Both the position numbers and the translations under genes were made by a program. The notes beneath the pieces are model-generated. The model saw nothing but the letters and a program-made list of their open reading frames with translations. It was not told the DNA's origin and searched no databases. Positions 37,959-46,722 of a stretch of DNA of 64,000 nucleotides are shown one piece after another; within the stretch, counting starts at the first letter, position 1, and each line of letters begins with the position of its first letter. This stretch comes from Saprospiraceae bacterium (GTDB lineage: Bacteria; Bacteroidota; Bacteroidia; Chitinophagales; Saprospiraceae): positions 1 to 64,000 of the forward strand of contig JAGFJA010000066.1 in assembly GCA_024103005.1 (NCBI GenBank), in the 5' to 3' direction.

Positions 37959-39215
37959 CTATCCAATTACAACTTCAATCATACTTTCGGGTTGAATATG
38001 ATTCCGGGCACTTTCTCTGACTTCTTCCGGTGTAATATCAGCGACCTTATCGACCATTTCTTGTAAAGAATCAAAGGTAACTCCCTCGACGATGCATGAT
38101 CTGAAAGTATCGGCACATGTGAAAACACCATCGAAAGATGAAATTAAAACCCCCATCAAATAAGCGCGATTGCGTTCAAGTTCTGCTCTTGTAACAGGCT
38201 TATCCTTCATCAGATTCAGTTGTTTGCGTACTTCCTTTCTTAGTTGTGCAATGTGTTCCGCAGATGTCTCTGTAGATATATAAAACAACCCGTCATAAAG
38301 GTATGAGTCGAGGTTACTGAATATATCATAAGTCAGACCTTTCTTTTCTCTGATAACCTGACTTAGCCGGGAATTAAAGTATCCGCCAAGAATTGAATTG
38401 GCGATAAAAAATGGAATGTAATCCGGGTGATTTCTCCTGATACTCCTTTGACCTATCTTATAAGAGCATTGGATTTTACCTAAATCCCTGCTGTAAAAAA
38501 AATGAAGTCCGTCCGTTAAAGGTTCGGGATATAAATTTTTGCCGGCATCTTTCAACTGGATTGATTCAAGACATGTTTCAATAAACGATTTCAACGCATC
38601 CGGGATATCACCGCTGACCATAACAAAACCAGCCTTATTGAGATAATTATTCAAATAATGTTGCCTGATTTTTTCCCTGTCGATATTTTTAATGATATTT
38701 TCTGTTGTATTGTAACCATAGGGATGATATTTACCGAAAACCATTTCAGTAAATATCCGATATGACACAAAGTCTGCATCATCCAGATCCTGATGCAATT
38801 TAGAAATACTGTTTTGCTTAATAATCTCAAGGTCTCTTTCCGGAAAGAGCGGACCGGTAATCAAGTCATGAAACCGCTCGAGCAATGGCTTAAAATATTC
38901 TGCCAGGCAGTAAAAAGAATAAGAAGAATAATCAACGCCGGCATTTTGATTGAGCGATGAACCATAATAATCAAAATGTTCTGCAATATCAAACCCCGAA
39001 TATTTTTCCGTTCCTTCTTTTAAAAGGCTATGGCAAATCTTGGATACTAAATGAACTTTTTCAACGGTCCTGCCGGCCTTAAAACACCATTCAAACTTAA
39101 TGGTATTCTTAATTCCGCCTTCGAGATAATATACAGTCAAACCATTCTTTAAAATAACTTTACCGACCTCAGGTATTTTAAAAGGTTTGGGTGAATAAAT
39201 TCTTACTCCTTTCAT
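37959..39215 (-). CDS. M16 family protein, catalytically degenerate (non-peptidase subunit type)
   Basis: A 418-residue two-domain M16B-like protein. The inverted zinc motif H-x-x-E-H is replaced by KICHS at residues 59-63 (aligned by the following LLKEGT, where active members have MLFKGT), so all three key residues are missing. The C-terminal half keeps the R/Y pair region (REKKGLTYDIFSNLD) used by M16 partner subunits to shape the peptide chamber. Such subunits normally have an active partner, but none is beside it here. It overlaps the upstream PliI-like gene by 4 bases. Confidence 0.82.
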   Translation of the reverse strand: MKGVRIYSPKPFKIPEVGKVILKNGLTVYYLEGGIKNTIKFEWCFKAGRTVEKVHLVSKICHSLLKEGTEKYSGFDIAEHFDYYGSSLNQNAGVDYSSYSFYCLAEYFKPLLERFHDLITGPLFPERDLEIIKQNSISKLHQDLDDADFVSYRIFTEMVFGKYHPYGYNTTENIIKNIDREKIRQHYLNNYLNKAGFVMVSGDIPDALKSFIETCLESIQLKDAGKNLYPEPLTDGLHFFYSRDLGKIQCSYKIGQRSIRRNHPDYIPFFIANSILGGYFNSRLSQVIREKKGLTYDIFSNLDSYLYDGLFYISTETSAEHIAQLRKEVRKQLNLMKDKPVTRAELERNRAYLMGVLISSFDGVFTCADTFRSCIVEGVTFDSLQEMVDKVADITPEEVRESARNHIQPESMIEVVIG

Positions 39216-39850
39216 TTATTGGCCAATTGAAGTCTAAGTTGTCCTGCGTGTTTTATCAGCTTGTATTTGAGAATTTTCTTCCCTCCGGTAGGACAGCAAT
39301 TTGGATCCATAATATTGTAAAGCGGGAATGACCTGATCAAGTGATTCTCACTGATAGCAAAACTATCATGGCCCATATACTTATCCAGGTATTTAGCCGG
39401 AATATCGTCCATGATGATGCTGTCCATCCTGCCTCCATTTACCTGAAAGGCAAAGAGTTGACCATAACTACCGCTGCCGGCTGACTGATTGAAAATATAC
39501 AATTCCTGGATACCATCATTATTCAAATCGGCTGTCAAAGCATTGGAAATGTCACCATCAATGGCTATGGACTTGGCAATACTTTTCTTATCTTTTAGGT
39601 CCAAAGTCAGGTTCAGGTGTTTCAGTTCATCGTCTCCCGTTGTCCTGACATATAAATTGCCGCTATCTATAGGTAGGATTTTGTCAAAATGTTCTTCTTG
39701 TACAGGCATTTCTGAAGTATAGAGTGTATCAGAATCATTAATATTTCCGGAAGTATCATTATAGTTATCCTGCTTGCACGAGATAAACAATTGAAAAATC
39801 ATAGAAAGTAAAATAAATAATCGTGAATTTGCAAGAAAATGAAATTTCAT
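39212..39850 (-). CDS. Putative PliI-like (I-type lysozyme inhibitor-like) lipoprotein
   Basis: A 212-residue lipoprotein (MKFHFLANSRLFILLSMI, lipobox FISC). The domain has a calcium-loop-like ADLNNDGIQELYIF (about 107-120), then SAGSGSYG, YMGHDSF, RSFPLY and PTGGKKILKYKL. I recall this series of motifs from PliI-family proteins, periplasmic inhibitors of invertebrate-type lysozyme, but recall alone supports the assignment. It starts at the ATG at 39850; a longer frame from 39871 spoils the lipoprotein signal. First gene before the M16-like protein and adk. Confidence 0.6.
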   Translation of the reverse strand: MKFHFLANSRLFILLSMIFQLFISCKQDNYNDTSGNINDSDTLYTSEMPVQEEHFDKILPIDSGNLYVRTTGDDELKHLNLTLDLKDKKSIAKSIAIDGDISNALTADLNNDGIQELYIFNQSAGSGSYGQLFAFQVNGGRMDSIIMDDIPAKYLDKYMGHDSFAISENHLIRSFPLYNIMDPNCCPTGGKKILKYKLIKHAGQLRLQLANK

Positions 39851-40002
39851 TCGTTTAATATTTTCAAACAAGATAAACCATTTATCAACCTTTAATATTC
39901 ATCAATTACTTTCAGTTTCAAAATGGATGCAAAGGTACATATAAATATAAAAGGTCTAAAAAAAACCAAGATTTTTGATTAGTTTCCTTTCAAATTAAAT
40001 CG

Positions 40003-40031
40003 TTGGATTGATTTTAAATTTCATACTTTTG
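40003..40031 (+). promoter_or_regulatory. Bacteroidota promoter for the lipoprotein-phosphoglycosyltransferase pair
   Basis: TTG at 40003-40005, an 18-base spacer and TACTTTTG at 40024-40031 fit the consensus and lie just before the ATG at 40047. This also argues against the TTG start at 40008. Confidence 0.55.
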
Positions 40032-40046
40032 CGCTTTCAGAAAGGG

Positions 40047-40913
40047 ATGAGATCTTTAAAGCAGGAATTGAAAATATTTACCATCTTCATATTTATCTGG
40101 ATGATGGGGTGCAAGGGGGAAGAGAGTCTGATTCCCACTTATTTAAAGGTTCACCCGGCTAAAATGAATATTATACCGGGCACAGGAACAATTCACCAAA
40201 ACATAGAAGATTATTGGCTTTACGTTGATCATAAGCTAATTGGCGTTATACCTTCAGGTAACACAATTCCCGTCGTAGGAAATGGGGAAAAAGATTGGTC
40301 AATCCAGCCGGGGATAAGGGTCAACGGCCTTAGGGACGAAGCGCATATTTATTCCTTTTTACAGCCTAGCAGCGGAACAGTATCATTATGTGAATGCGGA
40401 GATACCGTGCATATTTATCCGGAGTTTGAATACAAGCCCACTGCACTTTTCAGTTTTATTGAAGATTTTGAAAACAGCAATCGTTTTACGGAAGATCTCG
40501 ACGAATATCCGTTGACTACAGGAGTAACCCAGCTTATCACTGCAGCCGAAGGAAAATATAGTCTGGCGATGAATGTCAGTGCCGATTTGCCTACAAATTC
40601 AATGTCAACCCAGGATTTTTACAATGATTTTAAGTCTGACGGAAGGGATGTTTTTTTGGAGTTTGAGTACAAGAGTGATTTCCCATTTTTAGTAGGAATT
40701 CAGGCACACTTATCTTCCGGCAATTTTACGGAATATGCCGCAGGAGCTTATGCTTCTCAGGTCTGGAAAAAAATGTATGTCAACCTGACGGATTTGGTGG
40801 TAGCTTCACAGAGTACCGGGGGCTACAGGCCGGTATTTACTGTCACTCATCCCGGTGGAACAATAGATGCGGGGAATTTATACATAGATAATATAAAACT
40901 AGTCCATTATTAA
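40047..40913 (+). CDS. Uncharacterised lipoprotein with C-terminal beta-sandwich-like domain
   Basis: A 288-residue lipoprotein (lipobox IWMMGC) I cannot assign to a family. The first 110 residues form a PEGA-like or carboxypeptidase-like beta domain (WLYVDHKLIGVIPSG, then DEAHIYSFLQP). From about residue 125, FIEDFENSNRFTEDL to the end (IDAGNLYIDNIKLVHY), the pattern looks like a carbohydrate-binding jelly roll. It precedes the phosphoglycosyltransferase gene by 6 bases, so a role in exopolysaccharide or cell-surface assembly is plausible. Confidence 0.65.
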   Translation: MRSLKQELKIFTIFIFIWMMGCKGEESLIPTYLKVHPAKMNIIPGTGTIHQNIEDYWLYVDHKLIGVIPSGNTIPVVGNGEKDWSIQPGIRVNGLRDEAHIYSFLQPSSGTVSLCECGDTVHIYPEFEYKPTALFSFIEDFENSNRFTEDLDEYPLTTGVTQLITAAEGKYSLAMNVSADLPTNSMSTQDFYNDFKSDGRDVFLEFEYKSDFPFLVGIQAHLSSGNFTEYAAGAYASQVWKKMYVNLTDLVVASQSTGGYRPVFTVTHPGGTIDAGNLYIDNIKLVHY

Positions 40914-40919
40914 GACCGG

Positions 40920-42320
40920 ATGAATAATACACGTAAGAAAGATTTATTGGTATATGGGATTTGGGATGGAATCATGTGTCTTGCTGCATGGGCTTTATTT
41001 TCTTTCCATACGGTTTGGGACAGAAATTATGTAATATTAGACAACATAACGCTTCAATCTGCCGGTATAGCTACACTTGTCGTAATCGGATTTATTCTGA
41101 TTTATGTACTATTTGATTTTTATAAAGATCTATACAGACAATCAAGGCTGGCGACTCTCACACATACCTTTTTCATATCGTTGTTGATTTGCCTGATTGT
41201 AATTTTATTAGCAAGAAACTTATTAACAGGGAATACCGCTGTACTTTGGCTACATTATTTTCTCTGGCACTTTGGTCTTACGGCGACCAGTAGAATGATT
41301 TTGCTAACCCGGGCCAGCCGAAGACTAAAAGCTGGTCTTGTTACATTCAACACCCTCATTATAGGTGGAGATGAAAATGCTCTGGAACTATATCTTGAAA
41401 TAAAAAGTCGCCAAAAAGGTCTTGGATACAAGTTTGTCGGGTTTATTGACAGCAATGGCAACTCTAACAATTTATTAAAAGATCATCTTCCGCTACTGGG
41501 AAAGATAGACAATTTAGCCTCAGTCATCGTACAACAAAAAGTAGAAGAGGTCATTATTGCTATCGAAACCCAGGAACATGATAAGTTGAGAAACATCCTT
41601 AATGTTTTATTTGACTTCGGTTCCAATATCCTTATTAAGATAATTCCAAGTATGTATGACATCATGCTCGGAACTGTCAAAATGAATCACGTTTATGGCG
41701 CTGTTCTCATTGAGATAGAACAAGTAATGATGCCTAAGTGGCAGATTCTGGTAAAGCGTTTATTGGATATTACGATTAGTATCATTGTGATGATTGTATT
41801 CAGTCCGTTATACCTGTATATTTATATCCGTGTCAAATTAAGCAGCCCTGGAAGTTGTATCTATAAGCAACAGCGAATAGGTCTTAATCACCGCCCGTTT
41901 GATATATATAAGTTCAGATCAATGTATGTCAATGCGGAAGAAGACGGACCTCAGCTCAGCAATGAGAATGATTCAAGATGTACTCCCTGGGGAGCTGTTA
42001 TGCGTAAGTGGCGCCTCGACGAATTGCCGCAGTTTTTCAATGTTTTAAAAGGCGAAATGTCAATTGTCGGCCCCCGTCCTGAGAGGAAATACTATATCGA
42101 AAAAATCATGGAGCGGGCCCCTCACTATAAGCATTTACTTAAAGTCCGGCCCGGAATAACCAGTTGGGGCCAGGTAAAGTATGGATATGCCTCAAATGTG
42201 GACCAAATGATCCAACGACTTAAATTTGATATCTTGTATATAGAGAATATGTCCTTATCACTTGATTTCAAAATAATGTTTTATACCCTCCTTGTATTAT
42301 TTCAGGGAAAGGGTAAATAA
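40920..42320 (+). CDS. Exopolysaccharide polyprenyl glycosylphosphotransferase (WcaJ/WbaP type)
   Basis: A 466-residue polytopic phosphoglycosyltransferase. It has four N-terminal membrane helices, a CoA-binding-like domain (TLIIGGDENALELYLEI, about 141), a fifth re-entrant helix (about 278-300), and the catalytic domain with YKQQRIGLNHRPFDIYKFRSM, WRLDELPQFFNVLKGEMS and GPRPER. It attaches the first sugar phosphate to undecaprenyl phosphate for capsule or exopolysaccharide. No other synthesis genes lie here, so the polymer cannot be inferred. Confidence 0.93.
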   Translation: MNNTRKKDLLVYGIWDGIMCLAAWALFSFHTVWDRNYVILDNITLQSAGIATLVVIGFILIYVLFDFYKDLYRQSRLATLTHTFFISLLICLIVILLARNLLTGNTAVLWLHYFLWHFGLTATSRMILLTRASRRLKAGLVTFNTLIIGGDENALELYLEIKSRQKGLGYKFVGFIDSNGNSNNLLKDHLPLLGKIDNLASVIVQQKVEEVIIAIETQEHDKLRNILNVLFDFGSNILIKIIPSMYDIMLGTVKMNHVYGAVLIEIEQVMMPKWQILVKRLLDITISIIVMIVFSPLYLYIYIRVKLSSPGSCIYKQQRIGLNHRPFDIYKFRSMYVNAEEDGPQLSNENDSRCTPWGAVMRKWRLDELPQFFNVLKGEMSIVGPRPERKYYIEKIMERAPHYKHLLKVRPGITSWGQVKYGYASNVDQMIQRLKFDILYIENMSLSLDFKIMFYTLLVLFQGKGK

Positions 42321-42347
42321 ATAGTCTAATTAAAAAAACATAGTAAA

Positions 42348-42707
42348 ATGAAAAAATTAATTTTCAGCCTAGGAATCATTTTTATTCTGGCATCATGTAA
42401 GCCAACAAGTACCAATGACTCTGCCAATGCTTCTTCAATGCCTGTACAAACAGGTAATGACCCTGCAACTTTAATACCCCTGGAAAACAAAGAAGCTGAA
42501 AAGTTTGCCGTTAGTTTAGATTCAATTCTGGAGGTCGCTATCAATGCTCAAAAAAGTGGAGATACGGCTACCGTAGCTAAAATTCAAGCTATGGTAAAAT
42601 CGTTTAATGAGAAGCGAGATGAGTTTAGCAAAAAATTGAGTGGCAAGGATGTTGAAACTTTTGAAGGTTTTACGGAAAAACGTCTTAGTACCATCAATTC
42701 CCTGTAG
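42348..42707 (+). CDS. Small uncharacterised lipoprotein, 119 aa
   Basis: A short lipoprotein (MKKLIFSLGIIFILASC, lipobox LASC). After a Ser/Asn-rich linker, the rest is one long amphipathic helical region (EKFAVSLDSILEVAINAQK, then KIQAMVKSFNEKRDEFSKKL), suggesting a coiled helical hairpin. No family is recognised. It follows the phosphoglycosyltransferase by 27 bases, so it may be the last gene of that unit. A perfect hairpin follows. Confidence 0.7.
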   Translation: MKKLIFSLGIIFILASCKPTSTNDSANASSMPVQTGNDPATLIPLENKEAEKFAVSLDSILEVAINAQKSGDTATVAKIQAMVKSFNEKRDEFSKKLSGKDVETFEGFTEKRLSTINSL

Positions 42708-42751
42708 GATTTTTTGCAACAAAATGCATTGAAGATAATCATAAACCTTTA

Positions 42752-42800
42752 TTTAACAATAAGAGTCTTTCGGAGCTACCAAAAGACTCTTATTGTTAAA
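42752..42800. terminator. Perfect 19-bp inverted repeat, likely bidirectional terminator
   Basis: TTTAACAATAAGAGTCTTT at 42752-42770 and its exact complement at 42782-42800 flank an 11-base loop. It lies between convergent genes (small lipoprotein and Spy-like). The arms' own ends supply U-rich tracts in either direction, so it can end both transcripts. Confidence 0.85.
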
Positions 42801-42850
42801 AATATCCGGGAAAATCTTAAACAGTATCTTTCCTGCGACTAAATGGCTGA

Positions 42851-43282
42851 TTACTTGCGACCTCTTCTTTCACCGATTACTCTAATAAGTTCTTTTTTAA
42901 AGCCCCTTTCAGCGAGATCCAATTTGGCAAGTTTTGTTGCCGGAATAGTTTTTAAAAACTCCCTGTAATAGGTTTTCTTCAGTTCTACAGCCCTCATTTC
43001 AGCATCCAAATCCTGATTGATAAGGGCATTCGCTTCTGACTCAGTCAATTGCTCAATAGGTTTAGAAGGCTTGTTGTCTTTGCGAAGTTGCTGCACCTTC
43101 TGACTATATTCCCAATAAACAGGCCAGAATTTTTCTGATTCAGCGGGTGTCAGAGCAAGTTTATCTGTAATATATGCAACTTTCTGTGCTTTAACCCTAT
43201 CCAGGTTGGCTTTCTTCTGTGCTTTTGCCATACCGAACATAGTTAAAAGGCAAAGCAAAATAATACTCAAACGTGATTTCAT
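42851..43282 (-). CDS. Spy/CpxP-like periplasmic protein
   Basis: A 143-residue exported helical protein with signal MKSRLSIILLCLLTMFGMAKA. The segment ITDKLALTPAESEKFWPVYWEY corresponds to the LTxxQ-type region of Spy/CpxP-like proteins, in a variant common in Bacteroidota. A basic C-terminus ends GERRGRK. Such proteins are periplasmic chaperones or sensors. It is the last of three genes with an ECF sigma factor and its putative anti-sigma, so it may sense envelope stress or be the regulon's output. Confidence 0.78.
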   Translation of the reverse strand: MKSRLSIILLCLLTMFGMAKAQKKANLDRVKAQKVAYITDKLALTPAESEKFWPVYWEYSQKVQQLRKDNKPSKPIEQLTESEANALINQDLDAEMRAVELKKTYYREFLKTIPATKLAKLDLAERGFKKELIRVIGERRGRK

Positions 43283-43303
43283 TTTTTTAATATTTAATTT
43301 GGA

Positions 43304-43750
43304 TTAGTTAATAATGTCTTCGAGTGGTAAGTCTTCGTATAATGCATCTGTATCTATCGCATTTAAATCTGAAGGAATAAAATTCAATGGCTCAAAATTA
43401 TCTGCAACTTCATTGGAGAGTAGTTCCAGATCTATCTGGTCTGAATTTTGATTCAGGTAAGCCATTATTTCTTCATTATTCAGAGAAGTGGGATCAAACC
43501 GGTCAGAATTCTTTCCCGGAAGATTCCAATAAACCAACAAAGCAATAGCTGCAGCTACCAGTCCTGTTATCCAGTATCTTCGCGAATAATTCATTTTGAT
43601 TACTTTTCCCGGGGATTGTTGTCTGGTAGTATTTTCTTCAGTTTTATCCGATTCTTTCCATCTATCTATAATTTTGTCGGAAATATTTTCAAAATAGTCT
43701 TCGGGCACTTTAAAATTATCCTTCTTCAATTGATTGATATCGCGGTTCAT
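43304..43750 (-). CDS. Putative anti-sigma factor, single-pass membrane protein
   Basis: A 148-residue protein with a cytosolic N-terminal part (about 1-58), one membrane segment (about 61-76, WITGLVAAAIALLVYW) and an acidic periplasmic tail. The N-terminus FKVPEDYFENISDKIIDRW recurs in Bacteroidota proteins encoded after ECF sigma genes. No zinc anti-sigma HxxxCxxC motif is seen. The function is inferred from topology and from sitting 2 bases after the sigma gene. Confidence 0.65.
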   Translation of the reverse strand: MNRDINQLKKDNFKVPEDYFENISDKIIDRWKESDKTEENTTRQQSPGKVIKMNYSRRYWITGLVAAAIALLVYWNLPGKNSDRFDPTSLNNEEIMAYLNQNSDQIDLELLSNEVADNFEPLNFIPSDLNAIDTDALYEDLPLEDIIN

Positions 43751-43752
43751 TT

Positions 43753-44313
43753 TTATATATTTATTTTTTTTATATAATCTTCAATTTTTTTCACGGCGTG
43801 GAAGTATGATGCCTTCAATGCGCCTTCTGTCAATTGCAACAGCTTACTCATTTCGCTGTACTTCATTTCTTCAAAATACTTCAATCTAAATACTTCCCGC
43901 TGTTTTTCAGGCAGCGATGCCACAGCCTTCCACAATTCTTTCTGAACAACGTCACCGTCAAAGTATGGGTCAGCTTCCAAGATTTGTCCTGCAATATGCT
44001 CCGGCATGCTTCCGTCATTCGTAAGTATCTTTTTTTGAGTCCTCAGAAAGCTTATAGCTTCATTGGTAGCTATTTTATACATCCAGGTATAGAGTGATGA
44101 TTTCATCTCAAAACGGTTGATATTATTGAATATTTTAACCATTGTATTTTGAAAAACATCATCTGCATCGCTATGATCAAGCACTATTCGTCTGATAACC
44201 ATATACACTCTCTCTTGATACATGACGAGCAGGCATCGGAATCCGTGCTCCCTTTTATCTTCGCTTTGCATCATAGCGATTAATTCCTGATCTGTCCAAT
44301 TTTTCTTTTCCAA
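43753..44313 (-). CDS. RNA polymerase sigma factor, ECF (sigma-70) family
   Basis: A 186-residue ECF sigma factor. Region 2 includes DHSDADDVFQNTMVKIFNN and SSLYTWMYKIATNEAISFLR (about 47-95). Region 4 includes LPEKQREVFRLKYFEEMKYSEMSKLLQLTEGALKAS (helix-turn-helix, shown here only as an extent of about 134-169). It starts a three-gene unit with the membrane anti-sigma candidate and the Spy-like protein. The upstream 367-base region carries an unusual repeated palindrome, a possible control site. Confidence 0.92.
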   Translation of the reverse strand: MEKKNWTDQELIAMMQSEDKREHGFRCLLVMYQERVYMVIRRIVLDHSDADDVFQNTMVKIFNNINRFEMKSSLYTWMYKIATNEAISFLRTQKKILTNDGSMPEHIAGQILEADPYFDGDVVQKELWKAVASLPEKQREVFRLKYFEEMKYSEMSKLLQLTEGALKASYFHAVKKIEDYIKKINI

Positions 44314-44443
44314 TGTTGTGTTGTTATATATTGGATGTAAGTTTGACCTGAAAGTTTAATTCATTTTAAAATTAATAAAAATTTTTTAGCGGGTCATGAT
44401 GATAGGTATTGATTATGAGAGGTTTAGAATTTTTTAAAAATGA

Positions 44444-44585
44444 AGTAGGTAGTTAACTAATACTCAAAAGCATTGATATAGCTGAAGAGCCCACTTAAAT
44501 TTGTCAAAATTTTTATCTAAACTGACCAATTTATTTTTAAAATCCTTGTATATCGGCAAGTGCAAATATTAGTTAACTACCTACT
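44444..44585. repeat. 19-bp terminal inverted repeats framing 142 bp (operator pair or MITE-like)
   Basis: AGTAGGTAGTTAACTAATA at 44444-44462 and its exact complement at 44567-44585 are separated by 104 bases. Each arm also contains the 10-base palindrome TAGTTAACTA. The element occupies the gap between the divergent ECF-sigma and AI-2E transporter genes. It may be two copies of an operator or a small non-autonomous element. No target-site duplication is evident. Apart from this and a -7 element, no feature is seen in 44314-44680. Confidence 0.7.
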
Positions 44586-44661
44586 CCAAGAAAATCTCTT
44601 CCCCAAACCTCCATTACCATAAACATTTAATCTTTAAATCACATTATTTCACTCATCTGGT

Positions 44662-44669
44662 TACCTTTG
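44662..44669 (+). promoter_or_regulatory. Candidate -7 element TACCTTTG for the AI-2E family gene
   Basis: A TAnnTTTG match ends 11 bases before the ATG at 44681, implying a very short or nearly absent 5' leader. No TTG is placed well for a -33 element. Confidence 0.4.
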
Positions 44670-44680
44670 CAAAAAAATAA

Positions 44681-45823
44681 ATGATTTTCCAGCGCCGATA
44701 TATTCTGCTCTTTGTAACTGTCCTTATTCTAATCGGGATAATTTATTTTATGGGCGATATTGTCACCTACATCATCGGCGCTTGGGTATTGGCATTGATA
44801 GGAAGTCCCATTAAGAAATCTATCCTGAAAATTCCGGGATTAAAATCATGGAAATATGGCAATACAATAGCCTCTGCAACGACTTTATTGCTATTTCTCG
44901 CTATAATAATCATCGGATTTTTTATCATCATACCTATTCTGGGAGAACAATTCCGTGTATTGACCTCCATTGATTACAATAAAATTGCAACCACTCTACA
45001 GGAGCCGTTATCTAAGCTTGAAATATATCTGAAGAAAATTGGTATTCTGCAAGATAGTGTTTCCCTTTTGCATGAAATTTCGAATGAAGCCGGAAGGATT
45101 TTAATTCCATCTAATGTCTCTGATTTTTTTAATGGTGTAGTCACTACCATCGCCAATATCGGACTTGCCATTCTTTCGATATTATTCATTGGCTTCTTCT
45201 TCATTAAAGATCAGGGACTTTTTGCAAGCGGGATTCGTACCATTGTCCCTGATAAATACGAAGCTGCTATTTCAAAAGCCATTGATGACATAGCCTTGCT
45301 TCTTTCCAGGTATTTCAGCGGTTTGATTATCCAAAGCTGTGCTATTTGGTTTATCATATCCACTACCCTGACAATTCTCGGCTTTCACAATGCATGGTTG
45401 ATCGGCTTCTTTGCCGGGATGGTAAATATCGTTCCATATCTGGGGCCTTGGATTGGCGCCGGTTTTGGCGTATTGGTTACCATCAATGCCAATATTAATA
45501 TGGACTTTACAAGTGAAATTATGCCGATGATTGTCCAATTTGCAATCGTCTTCGGAGCCACTCAATTGATAGACAATTTTTTAATCTATCCACTACTTTT
45601 TTCAAACAGAGTCATAGCCCACCCTGTTGAAATTTTTATTGTCGTCTTGCTTGGGGCCAAAATTGGCGGCTTAGTCGGCATGATTGTTGCCATTCCTTCC
45701 TACACAATAATCAGGGTTCTGGCTGGTGTTTTCTTTAGTGAATTCAAGGTCGTGCAACGTATAACGGCCGGAATAAAAAGAATAACTCAGGAAGAAAATG
45801 AACTCCCATCAGAAAATAATTAA
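44681..45823 (+). CDS. AI-2E family transporter (UPF0118/PerM-like)
   Basis: A 380-residue inner-membrane protein with about seven to eight helices. The family architecture is present: helix pairs at the N-terminus, a soluble alpha-helical periplasmic or cytosolic segment (about 95-145), then IDDIALLLSRYFSGLIIQ and VNIVPYLGPWIGAG, and the ending PSYTIIRVL. Family members export autoinducer-2 or act as Na/H antiporters; the substrate here is unknown. It diverges from the ECF sigma operon. Confidence 0.88.
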   Translation: MIFQRRYILLFVTVLILIGIIYFMGDIVTYIIGAWVLALIGSPIKKSILKIPGLKSWKYGNTIASATTLLLFLAIIIIGFFIIIPILGEQFRVLTSIDYNKIATTLQEPLSKLEIYLKKIGILQDSVSLLHEISNEAGRILIPSNVSDFFNGVVTTIANIGLAILSILFIGFFFIKDQGLFASGIRTIVPDKYEAAISKAIDDIALLLSRYFSGLIIQSCAIWFIISTTLTILGFHNAWLIGFFAGMVNIVPYLGPWIGAGFGVLVTINANINMDFTSEIMPMIVQFAIVFGATQLIDNFLIYPLLFSNRVIAHPVEIFIVVLLGAKIGGLVGMIVAIPSYTIIRVLAGVFFSEFKVVQRITAGIKRITQEENELPSENN

Positions 45824-45881
45824 AACCAATTTTTGACAATTAGTCTTATAATTTTCCGACCACTTCGTTCAAATGCACGGA

Positions 45882-46604
45882 TTACTGACGATTGCTGTCT
45901 TGTTTTGCAAATACCTTCTTAAGCAACTCTGTCACCCTTTTTACCGGATTCCTTCTGATTTCCTTCTCTTCATTAGCCACCATCTTAAACAATCCGTCCA
46001 GTGCCTGCTTAGTCACATAATCATCAAGGCGTGGATTTACCTGCTTCACTAAAGGTATAGAATTATAGGCATTGGTAACTTTAGACCAATATTCTATAGC
46101 ATTAAACTTGTTCAGACTGTTGACAATAACCGGGTTAAACTCACTATAGAGTGTATTGTAAGTCGCACTCTTAAGATATTGTGTAGCCGCATCATCCGGG
46201 CCCATCAGAATGTTAAGTACATCACTGATAGTCATGCTTTTGATAGCTTTTATAAAGATTGGCTTAGCCTTGGATGCAGCATCCTCCGCTCCACGATTAA
46301 TTTTCTCCAGGATGATATCCTCTGCATTAGAAAAACCGGGTATGTTCTGAAGACGGTCAGTTATCTTCCTTGCTTCAGGCGGCAAAAGAATTTTATATGC
46401 ACTTTTAAAATACCCGTCCTTTGCTGAAAGTTGGTCAGCGCCTTTAGATATACCGATATTCAGAGCCTCTTTCAGACCATCTGAAATTTCTGCATTTGTA
46501 GGTTCACTCATGGTAGAATTGACAAACTGTTGCAACTCAGCACATCCCGTCATTAAAAAAACAGGAAAAATCAACATTAGGAAGTATTTCATGGCTTTAT
46601 TCAT
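45882..46604 (-). CDS. DUF4197 domain-containing lipoprotein
   Basis: A lipoprotein (MKYFLMLIFPVFLMTGC) followed by a helical DUF4197 domain: ISDGLKEALNIGISKGADQLSAKDGYF near the start and ALDGLFKMVANEEKEIR at the end. Family function is unknown. ATGs at 46604 and 46592 are both possible; the first is used, while a TTG at 46613 is rejected. A single gene, convergent with the AI-2E transporter. Confidence 0.8.
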   Translation of the reverse strand: MNKAMKYFLMLIFPVFLMTGCAELQQFVNSTMSEPTNAEISDGLKEALNIGISKGADQLSAKDGYFKSAYKILLPPEARKITDRLQNIPGFSNAEDIILEKINRGAEDAASKAKPIFIKAIKSMTISDVLNILMGPDDAATQYLKSATYNTLYSEFNPVIVNSLNKFNAIEYWSKVTNAYNSIPLVKQVNPRLDDYVTKQALDGLFKMVANEEKEIRRNPVKRVTELLKKVFAKQDSNRQ

Positions 46605-46722
46605 TTTATTCAACTGATTTATTTTAATTCAAACTTAAGAATATTGTTAAAAGAACGATATTTAGACGAAATTTAAGGTATCAGGATACCTAATTTTTTC
46701 TTAAATATAAAAAAACAAGGCT

